From Verrucomicrobiaceae bacterium (GTDB taxonomy: Bacteria > Verrucomicrobiota > Verrucomicrobiia > Verrucomicrobiales > Akkermansiaceae), in the NCBI GenBank assembly GCA_027491155.1, contig JAIXWR010000014.1, positions 1-42,331 of the forward strand: a DNA stretch of 42,331 bases. Reading direction: 5' to 3'. Below the pieces are notes generated by a model. It did not search any database. It was given only the letters and a program-made list of their open reading frames with translations, and was not told where the DNA came from. The translations under genes were made by a program, and so were the position numbers. Positions 17,083-24,285 of the stretch are shown piece by piece. The stretch's first letter is position 1; each line of letters opens with the position of its first letter.

Positions 17083-18444
17083 TCAGTCCCTGATCACGCG
17101 CACCAGATAGAGCGGGCGGTTGGCCTTGCCCAGCAAGGAAGTGGCGACCGAGCCGGCGACGGCCGACGCCAGCCCGGTACGGCCGTGGGTGGCGAGGCAA
17201 ATCGCATCGGCTCCGAAACGCTCCGCCGCCTGGCAGATTCCCTGCGCCGCATCGCGCTGTTCGATCACTTCCACCTCGGTCCGGATGCCGCGCGATGCCG
17301 CATCCACCGGGACCAATTCCTTCAGTTTTCCGAGGCACGTCCTGACCTCCTCGGATTGGCGGGCTTGGAACCGTTGTTGCGCCTGGCCCTGCAGGTAGTC
17401 CAAGTCGGAAGCGGTCTCCGGCTGCGTCACATGAAGCAGTTGGACGATTCCGCCGGCGCGAAGGAGAGAGTAGGCATGCGGGATCGCCCGATTCGCGAGG
17501 TCCGAAAAATCGGTGGTGACAAGCACCCGTTCCACCGCCGGAGCACAGGGAGCGGGTCCCGTCCGCAGCGTGGCCCGGGGGACCACCACCACATTCATCG
17601 TCGTGCTGTGGAGCAGGCCTCTCGATACGGACATGTTCCAAACCCGCTCGAATCCCTGGTACTGGTGCGATCCGATCACCACAAGGTCGGCGCCCGCTTT
17701 CCTCGCCATGTTGTCGAGCGCCGCATCCGGGCGGCCCCAGTTGGCTTCGACACGGATTTGAAAGTCCGAGGTGCCCAGCAATTCCGTCACTCTGGCGGTC
17801 AGGTCGCGCTCCAGGATTGCCTGCACTTCCGGTGCATTGCCCACCAAAGCAAGTGGCCCTGCACCCCCCAGGCGGGCGCGTTGTTCCGCCGGATGATCGA
17901 CGTATCCGACCACCAGCTCGCAGGGGCCGATCGCCAGAAGCTCCTTGATCCAGAGCAAGGCGGCTTCGGATGTCTCGCTGAAGTTGAACGCGACGAAAAC
18001 ACGCAGCGGGTGTTCTCCGCGCGTCCATTCCAGCAATGGAGTGGCATCCCGCACCACGAGAGTCGGCACAAGCGCCCGCTCCGCCGTTCGTTCGGAAACG
18101 CTGCCAAGAAGCCAGCGTTGCGGCGCGCGCTTGCCGAGCGAGGAAACCACCACCATCCGGCAGGCATCCGGCTTTGCCAGTTTCACCAACTCCTCGTCGG
18201 CATTGCCCTCGGGCGTGGATTCGTGGACATCCGCCCCCTGTTGCCGCAAGCGATCCGCCTCCGCGCTCATCTGGTCATGCACCGACGTGGAGAGAGGAAT
18301 CGCGCTGGCATGCACCAATTCCAGCTGGCAGTTCATGCGACGGGCCAATGCGGACGCCGTATCAGCCGCATGACCGGCGGCAGGAGTGAAGTCGGTTCCG
18401 CAGATCACGACCGGCTTGGCTTCTTCAGATGGGTTGGTCTTCAT
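17083..18444 (-). CDS. Universal stress protein with three tandem USP domains
   Basis: A 453-residue protein containing three UspA-like domains at about residues 11-133, 148-287 and 304-451. Domain 3 keeps the canonical ATP-binding loop G-x2-G-x9-G-S (HGRTGLASAVAGSV). Domain 1 has the partial form SLGKRAPQRWLLGSVSE, and domain 2 the degenerate form SHQYQGFERVWNMSVS. Only domain 3 therefore looks able to bind ATP; the others may be structural or sense other ligands. Most bacterial USPs have one or two domains. There is no signal peptide, so the protein is cytoplasmic. The reading frame stays open without a frameshift, so this is a true fusion. It is transcribed away from the 18445-18720 gap. 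Confidence 0.9.
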   Translation of the reverse strand: MKTNPSEEAKPVVICGTDFTPAAGHAADTASALARRMNCQLELVHASAIPLSTSVHDQMSAEADRLRQQGADVHESTPEGNADEELVKLAKPDACRMVVVSSLGKRAPQRWLLGSVSERTAERALVPTLVVRDATPLLEWTRGEHPLRVFVAFNFSETSEAALLWIKELLAIGPCELVVGYVDHPAEQRARLGGAGPLALVGNAPEVQAILERDLTARVTELLGTSDFQIRVEANWGRPDAALDNMARKAGADLVVIGSHQYQGFERVWNMSVSRGLLHSTTMNVVVVPRATLRTGPAPCAPAVERVLVTTDFSDLANRAIPHAYSLLRAGGIVQLLHVTQPETASDLDYLQGQAQQRFQARQSEEVRTCLGKLKELVPVDAASRGIRTEVEVIEQRDAAQGICQAAERFGADAICLATHGRTGLASAVAGSVATSLLGKANRPLYLVRVIRD

Positions 18445-18720
18445 GGTTTGCTTGGGTTGAAATCGTCTGAATCCCGCTGCCGTGCTTTAGCTGTCCAAAA
18501 GGCTTCATACGCTTGAAGGCCGACGGAGGGGGAAGTGCCATCGATCTATACTCGGAACCATCTATCCTGTTGTCGTGAAGATCCATTGATGGAATCTCAC
18601 GTGAATTTTCCATTCAGAGGCTTCGAACCCTAATCTTCAACGGTCCCTTCGAGACACCAAGCCGGAGTGCTTCTTGATTCTCGGCTTGGACTTTCCGGCG
18701 GGCCGGGTAGCGGTGTCGGG
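18445..18720. promoter_or_regulatory. Divergent intergenic region
   Basis: It separates the minus-strand stress protein from the plus-strand DUF5685-like gene, so both promoters should lie here. It is more AT-rich than its surroundings and contains the short palindrome TCCATTGATGGA and a TATAGAT-like sequence on the minus strand (near 18545). No promoter pair can be assigned firmly. Confidence 0.35.
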
Positions 18721-19779
18721 GTGTTCGGATTCATCGCCGCCCCCTGTCCGCGCTGTTCCAGCGATGCCTATCCCGCGTGGCGGGCGACTTTCTGCGGGCT
18801 GGCCCGCTGCCTCGGGCGGGAGTTCGGCGATCCCGCGCGGCTGCTGGTCAACCGGGACGCGGCCTTCATGGGGCTGCTGGGGATGAGCCTCGACCCGCAG
18901 GCCCCGCGTTGGAAAGAGGGCACCTGCTGCAATCCCTTCGCCCGGCCATTCGCGATGGCCGACGGGCATCCGGCGGTCTTGCACGCGGCGGCGGTGTCGG
19001 TGTGCGGGCTGGCCGCCAAGCTGGCCGACGATTCCCGCGACGAAGGGCTCGTCCGCCGCGGCATCGCACGGATCGGCCGGCGCTTGACCGGACCCGCGAC
19101 GGACCGGGCGGTGGCGCTGCTCAACAGCAGCTCGTTTCCCACGGCGGCGGTGATGGAATGTCTCGACGGCCAGGAGGCGGTCGAGGCGACCGATCCCTTG
19201 CGCGCGGACGAGCCGGCCGCAGCGGCGTACGGGAGCATCGTCGGTCACCTGGCCGCGCTGATCGGGATCCCCGGCAGCCGCGAGCCGCTGGAGCGCACCG
19301 GCCGGGCGCTGGGTTCGCTGGTGTATTGGCGGGACGCGTGGACCGACCGCGGCGACGACCTGCGGCGCGGACGCTTCAACCCTTTCGAGACCGCCGATCC
19401 CGAAGCCATCCGCGCCCGGATCGCCGCGGCGTGGGAGGACTTCGGCGAAGCGCTCGGCACGCTGCCCTTTCAACGCCACGCGGAGCTGGTGGGCGGCGTG
19501 GTGCGCAGCACCGGACGCGAGCGCGGTTCGTTCCTGGAGCTTCGATCGGAGTCGAAGGAGGAGCGCGAAGAACGGAAGCGGCGGAAGCGCGAGCGGAAGT
19601 CCGACCGCTGTTGGGACAACTACTGCGATTGCTGCCACTGCTGCGACTGCTGCACAAGTTCCGGCAGGGCCGGTGCCCGCGGCAAGGGCAACTGCTGCGA
19701 CGCGGCCTGCGACACCGGCCCCGGCGACACCGGCTGCTGCGATTGCAATCCCTGCGACGGCTGCAACTGCTGCCCGTGA
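18721..19779 (+). CDS. DUF5685-like protein with an 18-cysteine C-terminal tail
   Basis: A 352-residue protein if it starts at the GTG at 18721, which gives the family-like beginning MFGFIAAPCPRC; the frame is also open from an upstream in-frame start at 18667. The first 290 residues fit DUF5685: an early CPRC, then FCGLARCLGREFGDPARLL, and later RALGSLVYWRDAWTDRGDD. This family is known mainly from actinobacteria and its function is not established. After a strongly charged linker (KEEREERKRRKRERKSDR) comes a tail of about 55 residues with 18 cysteines, mostly CC pairs (YCDCCHCCDCC, CCDCNPCDGCNCC). Such a tail could bind metal, act as a redox scaffold or be modified. There is no signal peptide. 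It is convergent with the next gene. Confidence 0.75.
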   Translation: MFGFIAAPCPRCSSDAYPAWRATFCGLARCLGREFGDPARLLVNRDAAFMGLLGMSLDPQAPRWKEGTCCNPFARPFAMADGHPAVLHAAAVSVCGLAAKLADDSRDEGLVRRGIARIGRRLTGPATDRAVALLNSSSFPTAAVMECLDGQEAVEATDPLRADEPAAAAYGSIVGHLAALIGIPGSREPLERTGRALGSLVYWRDAWTDRGDDLRRGRFNPFETADPEAIRARIAAAWEDFGEALGTLPFQRHAELVGGVVRSTGRERGSFLELRSESKEEREERKRRKRERKSDRCWDNYCDCCHCCDCCTSSGRAGARGKGNCCDAACDTGPGDTGCCDCNPCDGCNCCP

Positions 19780-19793
19780 ATGCCGGCACCCGC

Positions 19794-19835
19794 TGAAAGC
19801 GCCCGGCCTGCACATCACATGGCCAGCCGCTTTCA
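19794..19835. terminator. Bidirectional hairpin between convergent genes
   Basis: Arms TGAAAGCG (19794-19801) and CGCTTTCA (19828-19835) pair perfectly, and an inner GGCC/GGCC pair (19805-19808, 19821-19824) extends the stem. It sits exactly in the 77-bp gap between two convergent genes. No long T-run follows. Confidence 0.5.
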
Positions 19836-19856
19836 CGGCCGCTGATCCGGCACGGA

Positions 19857-20531
19857 CTATCCCCGGCCGCGCTCCAGCAGCACGAGCATCAGGAAACTGA
19901 GGATCAGGTTCAGCTCCTCGCGCGGGGTGAGCTCGCCGGGCTTGTCGATCTGGAAGCGCCCTTCGAAAAACGCGGGCTGCTTGGTGAGGCGCATCGCCGT
20001 GCCGCCGTCGGCGCGGGTGGCGGCGTAGCGCGGGTGGCAGAAGTAGCCGGTGAGCATGCCGATGATCGGGATCTCGCCGAGCAGGGCATCGACCACCTTG
20101 GCGCCCGGGTTTTCCTCGCGGATCGAAAAGTCGGGCTGCTCGTCGCCGGGATTGAAGGCCTCGTAGTGCGCCTTCCACATCGAGCGCCAGCCGCGGCGGC
20201 CGACCGAGCCGATGGCCCGGCCATGGGCGTCGGTGGCGTGGTAGCGGGCGGACCAGTCGATCACCTTGTTGGCCTTGATTTCGGCGAGCAAGGTGGTGCG
20301 CGAGTTGTCGGTGAAGATCTCGACGTGCTCGCGGAACTTGAGGAGCTTCTGCTTGGTGTAGAGGACCACGCGGCCGTTGGCGTCGGTCACGGTGGCCTGG
20401 CTGGCGAGGGCGAGGATCTTGAAGCTGAGCGTGAGGGGATACCGGATCCCCTCGAGCTGGCGGGCGATGTCGTCCTTTGCCACCGGTGGCACGAAAGACG
20501 AGGCGGGAGGGGCGTAGGGATTATCGGTCAT
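19857..20531 (-). CDS. LURP-one-related / phospholipid-scramblase-like protein
   Basis: A 224-residue protein resembling the LURP-one/scramblase (Tubby-like beta-barrel) fold. It has alternating beta strands beginning FKILALASQATVTDANGRVV and LYTKQKLLKFREHVEIFTD, which match the family pattern of 'V.D..G..v......k......'. A GRAIGSVGRRGWRSMWKAHYE stretch and the C-terminal hydrophobic segment LNLILSFLMLVLLERGRG follow. The N-terminus (MTDNPYAPPASSFVPP) is Pro-rich and typical of bacterial proteins attached or close to a membrane. The function of bacterial members is not established. The start at 20531 is the only good ATG. The nearest plus-strand start to its right is 20678, so the two promoters may share that gap. 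Confidence 0.7.
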   Translation of the reverse strand: MTDNPYAPPASSFVPPVAKDDIARQLEGIRYPLTLSFKILALASQATVTDANGRVVLYTKQKLLKFREHVEIFTDNSRTTLLAEIKANKVIDWSARYHATDAHGRAIGSVGRRGWRSMWKAHYEAFNPGDEQPDFSIREENPGAKVVDALLGEIPIIGMLTGYFCHPRYAATRADGGTAMRLTKQPAFFEGRFQIDKPGELTPREELNLILSFLMLVLLERGRG

Positions 20532-20677
20532 GGAGTCGCCCGATCACAGGCCATGTCCGGTGAAGTTCCAAGGAGGAAGGCGCGGAAACTTCGCGGGCTT
20601 CGCCGCTTGGCAGGGGCGCGATGGCGTGGCAGTTCAGGGGCGATGTTCCGATCTCCGCGACGGACCATCGATTCGTC

Positions 20678-21541
20678 ATGAAACGCAAATCCCCAAGTGG
20701 CACGAGGAACCCCGCCAAGGGCGTCGTGCGACCGCTGGAAGCCGACTTCTCGGCGGCGCGGGTGTGCTTGTTAGAAAGCGAGCACGGGCCGGGTTTCTCG
20801 ATGCCGCCGACGCGGCACGATTTCCACAAGGTGCTGCACGTGACGGCCGGCGAGGGGATGCTCTGCTGGGGTGCTAGGGAGGAACCGATGCTGCCGGGGG
20901 ATTTCCTCTTCGTGGCGGCGGGCACGGAGCACCGGATCCGCGACGCGCCGGGGAGCCCGCTCACCTTGACGATCGTGGCGATCCAGCCGGAAGTCGTGGC
21001 GGGTTATGCGCCGCCGCGGGACATTCGCGTGCTGCGGGAAGGCGCGATGGTCCGCGACCTGAGGCAGGCGCTGCGCGAGATGCTGGTCGAGGCCGGACTC
21101 GAGCGCCCGGAGCGCCGCCTGCTGCTGCAAGGGCTGGCCGCCTGGCTGATGGTGCGCGTCTGCCGGGAAGGAAGCGACCCCGCGGGCAAAGGCGCGGCGG
21201 GCCGCCGGGGAGCGCCGGAACAGCGGGTCGAGGCCTACCTGCAATCCCTCGAGCACGGGTTCTTCGACGACGAGCCGCTCGACGAAGTGGCCCGCCGCCT
21301 GGGCCTGAGCCGCCGCGCTTTCACCAGCCGCTTCCGCTCGGTCGCGGGGATGTCGCGGGAAGCCTGTCTTCGCCAGCTCCGGGTCGCGCATGCCTGCCGC
21401 CTGCTGCGGGAAACGGAGCGCCCGATCATCGGCATTGCCTTCGAATGCGGCTACAACGACCTGTCGAGCTTCTACCGGGCCTTCAAGCGCGAGGCGAAAC
21501 GCACGCCGGCCTCGTGGCGGAAGGCGGCGCGCGACGCCTGA
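20678..21541 (+). CDS. AraC-family transcriptional regulator with cupin sensor domain
   Basis: A 287-residue regulator if it starts at 20678; an in-frame ATG at 20621 adds 19 residues. The N-terminal half is a cupin-like ligand-binding domain (HDFHKVLHVTAGEGMLCWG, then PGDFLFVAAGTEHRI). The C-terminal 100 residues are a double helix-turn-helix: LDEVARRLGLSRRAFTSRFR, then IGIAFECGYNDLSSFYRAFK with the signature 'F.cGY.d.ssFyRaFkr..G.tP' close to PASWRK. The next gene's first ATG overlaps its stop (21541), although the better start is at 21619. It probably controls the methyltransferase/enolase pair downstream. The effector is unknown. Confidence 0.88.
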   Translation: MKRKSPSGTRNPAKGVVRPLEADFSAARVCLLESEHGPGFSMPPTRHDFHKVLHVTAGEGMLCWGAREEPMLPGDFLFVAAGTEHRIRDAPGSPLTLTIVAIQPEVVAGYAPPRDIRVLREGAMVRDLRQALREMLVEAGLERPERRLLLQGLAAWLMVRVCREGSDPAGKGAAGRRGAPEQRVEAYLQSLEHGFFDDEPLDEVARRLGLSRRAFTSRFRSVAGMSREACLRQLRVAHACRLLRETERPIIGIAFECGYNDLSSFYRAFKREAKRTPASWRKAARDA

Positions 21542-21618
21542 TGCCCGATCGTCCAAACCAACCCGCCCGAATTGCCAAGACATCCGGACCGCCTTTCGCC
21601 GATGCTTTCCATGAACCC

Positions 21619-22644
21619 ATGAAACCCATCGCCACGCTGCCCTCTTCGCCGGCCATCCTCACCACCACCGTCGGTTCCTATCCGGTGCCCGACTGGCTCA
21701 CCGCGCTGCCTTCCGGCCAGGCGGTGCTCGATGCCACCCGCGTCGTCTTCAACACCCAGCGCGAGGCGGGGATCGACCTGCCGACCGACGGCGAACTCTA
21801 CCGCTTCGACGTCAACCACCCGGACACCAACGGGATGATCGAATACTTCACCGGCTCGATGGGCGGCTGCGATTCGCGCATCGGCCGGCGCGATGCCGAG
21901 GCCTTCCGCGCGAAGCAGGAAATGGGTTTCCGTTCGCAACCGGCGGCGGTGGTCCGCGAGGCGCTGCACGGCGGCGCGCTGAACCTGATCGACGACTGCC
22001 GCCGCGCCGCTTCGGTGGCCGGCGGGCCCTTCAAGTTCACGCTGACCAGCCCCTACATGCTTTCGCGGACCTTGCTCGACGACCACTACCGCGACTTCGA
22101 GGCGCTGACGCTGGCGATCGCCGACGTGCTGGCGGAGCAGGTCAAGGGCCTGCCCTGTGCCTGCGTCCAGGTGGACGAGGCGAACATCCCCGGCAGCCCG
22201 CAGCACGCGCCACTCGCGGCGGAGGCCATCAACCGCATCCTCGATGCTGCCGAAGTCACCACGGCCGTCCATTTCTGCTTCGGCAACTACGGCGGCCAGA
22301 CGATCCAGAAGGGCAACTGGAAGGCGCTGGTGGATTTCCTCAACAGCCTGCGCTGCGATCACCTGGTGCTCGAACTCGCGCATCGCCCCGACAGCGACCT
22401 CGACGCGCTGGCCGACATCGACCCGCGGATCGGCCTCGGGCTGGGCGTGGTGGACATCAAGGTCAACCACGTGGAGACCGCCGACGAGATCGCCGCTTCG
22501 ATCGAAAAGGCCGCGCGCCGCCTGGGTCCGGAGCGGATCAAGTTCGTGCACCCCGACTGCGGCTTCTGGATGCTCAAGCGCTCGGTGGCCGACCGGAAAA
22601 TCGAAGCACTGGCCCTCGGCCGCGACAGGTTCCTCGGACGATGA
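21619..22644 (+). CDS. Core MetE-like cobalamin-independent methyltransferase
   Basis: A 341-residue protein equal to the C-terminal catalytic barrel of MetE; the N-terminal folate-binding half is missing. The zinc site is complete: H218 and C220 (VHFCFGNYGG), E252 (LVLELAHR) and C314 (HPDCGFWML). D186 in VQVDEANI corresponds to the substrate-binding Asp region. It opens with LTTTVGSYPVPDWL, as 'core MetE' proteins do. These short homologues may make methionine from homocysteine with a methyl donor other than methyltetrahydrofolate, or may act on other thiols, so the substrate is open. The ATG at 21619 matches the family start; 21541 would add 26 unlikely residues. Its stop overlaps the next gene's start (ATGA at 22641-22644). 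Confidence 0.85.
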   Translation: MKPIATLPSSPAILTTTVGSYPVPDWLTALPSGQAVLDATRVVFNTQREAGIDLPTDGELYRFDVNHPDTNGMIEYFTGSMGGCDSRIGRRDAEAFRAKQEMGFRSQPAAVVREALHGGALNLIDDCRRAASVAGGPFKFTLTSPYMLSRTLLDDHYRDFEALTLAIADVLAEQVKGLPCACVQVDEANIPGSPQHAPLAAEAINRILDAAEVTTAVHFCFGNYGGQTIQKGNWKALVDFLNSLRCDHLVLELAHRPDSDLDALADIDPRIGLGLGVVDIKVNHVETADEIAASIEKAARRLGPERIKFVHPDCGFWMLKRSVADRKIEALALGRDRFLGR

Positions 22645-24083
22645 ACGCGGTGCCGTCGATCGAAGTCGTGCAGGTGGAGTTCCGGGTGCTGCCGATGCGC
22701 ACCCGCTTTCCCTTCAAGTACGGCATCGCTAGTATGACGGAGCTGCCGCACCTGTTCGTGTCGGTTTCGTGCCTCTGCAATGGTCGCGAGACGGCGGGGC
22801 TGGCTTCCGAAGGCCTGCCGCCGAAATGGTTCACCAAGGATCCGTCGACCACCTTCGATCAGGACCTGCCCGCGATGCTGGAGGTCATCCGCCACGCCGC
22901 GGAACTCGCCGGCGGGGCAGGGGAGTGCGCCTCGTTCTTCGATTTCTGGAAAGCGCTGTATTTCCCCCAGGCCGCCTGGGCGGCGGAGACCGGCCATCCG
23001 CCGCTGCTGGCGAACCTCGGCGTCAGCCTGCTGGAGCGCGCGGTGCTCGATGCCCTGTGCCGCGGCCTCGGGACACCGGTGGCGGAAGTGCTGCGCGATG
23101 GAAGCCTCGGCATCCGGCTCGGCGAGATCCGGCCGGAGCTGGAAGGTTGCGAGGTGGCCGACCTGCTGCCGGCGTCGCCGCTCGATCGCATCCAGGTCCG
23201 CCACACCGTCGGCCTCGGCGACCCGCTGACCGCGGAGGACATCGCGGAGCCGCTCGACGACGGCCTGCCGCTGGCACTCGATGAGTGCATCCGGAGTTAT
23301 GGCCTGGGATATTTCAAGGTGAAGGTCTGCGGGAACCCGGACATCGACCGCGCCCGGCTGGCCAAGCTTGCGGCGATCTTCGGGCGGGAGACCGGCGGCG
23401 ACTACCGCATCACGCTCGATGGCAACGAGCAGTTCGCCGACATCGCGTTCTTCGCCGCCGAGTGGCAGGCGTGGCACGACGACCCGGCGATCCGCCCGAT
23501 GCTCGACCGCCTGATTTTCGTCGAGCAGCCGCTCCACCGCGACCGCGCGCTGGAGCCTGCGGTCGGTGAGGCGCTGAAGGCTTGGAAGAACGCCCCGCCG
23601 CTGGTGATCGACGAATCCGAAGCCACGCTCGAATCCCTACCCGCCGCGCTCGACCTCGGCTACCGCGGCACCAGCCACAAGAACTGCAAGGGCATCGTCA
23701 AAGGCATCGCCAACGCCTGCCTGCTCGAGCACCGCCGTCGGCGCGACGGCACGGACCTGCTGCTCAGCGGCGAGGACCTCGCCAACGTCGGCCCGGTGGC
23801 ATTGCTGCAAGACCTCGCGATGATGGCGAGCTTCGGCATCGGCCACGTCGAGCGCAACGGCCACCATTACTTCAAGGGCCTCTCGATGTATCCCGCCGCG
23901 CTGCAGGAGCAGGTGCTCGCGGATCACGGCGACCTTTACCGTCGGCATCCGGCCGGGTTTCCGACCCTGGCGATCGAGGGCGGCGAAATCCCTATCCGCA
24001 GCGTGACCGAGTCGCCCTTCGGCTGCCGCACTCTCCCGGACCTCACGGCCTTCCCGCCCCTCGACGGGTGGACCGGAAGCTGA
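22641..24083 (+). CDS. Enolase-superfamily enzyme (mandelate racemase/muconate lactonizing type)
   Basis: A 480-residue protein with an N-terminal capping domain and a TIM barrel carrying superfamily residues in order: K226-V-K228 (YFKVKVCG), D260 (TLDGNEQF), E295 (FVEQPL), D324 (LVIDESEA) and lysines near 347-350 (SHKNCKG). Three acidic magnesium ligands and a K-x-K general base are thus present. It is longer than usual (about 370-400 residues), with extra sequence in the capping region (residues 60-120). The likely chemistry is abstraction of a proton alpha to a carboxylate, giving dehydration, epimerisation or cycloisomerisation. The substrate is unknown. The ATGA overlap with the methyltransferase indicates coupled translation and probably a shared pathway. 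Confidence 0.8.
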   Translation: MNAVPSIEVVQVEFRVLPMRTRFPFKYGIASMTELPHLFVSVSCLCNGRETAGLASEGLPPKWFTKDPSTTFDQDLPAMLEVIRHAAELAGGAGECASFFDFWKALYFPQAAWAAETGHPPLLANLGVSLLERAVLDALCRGLGTPVAEVLRDGSLGIRLGEIRPELEGCEVADLLPASPLDRIQVRHTVGLGDPLTAEDIAEPLDDGLPLALDECIRSYGLGYFKVKVCGNPDIDRARLAKLAAIFGRETGGDYRITLDGNEQFADIAFFAAEWQAWHDDPAIRPMLDRLIFVEQPLHRDRALEPAVGEALKAWKNAPPLVIDESEATLESLPAALDLGYRGTSHKNCKGIVKGIANACLLEHRRRRDGTDLLLSGEDLANVGPVALLQDLAMMASFGIGHVERNGHHYFKGLSMYPAALQEQVLADHGDLYRRHPAGFPTLAIEGGEIPIRSVTESPFGCRTLPDLTAFPPLDGWTGS

Positions 24084-24285
24084 AGGCTGCGGGCGGCAGG
24101 CGATGGGTCATTTCCCGGGACCGAAGCCGGATTCCGGCCGGCCGCTGCCTTTGCGCGGAGGGAATTCGCACCGGTTACGATTAATTCCTTTGATCCCCCG
24201 TCGATTCGCGGCTCTTTCTTTCAAATTCCCGATCCGTGGGCACGGTTTGCGCAGCAATCCCTTCGTCGGTCGGCCATTTCTCCGC

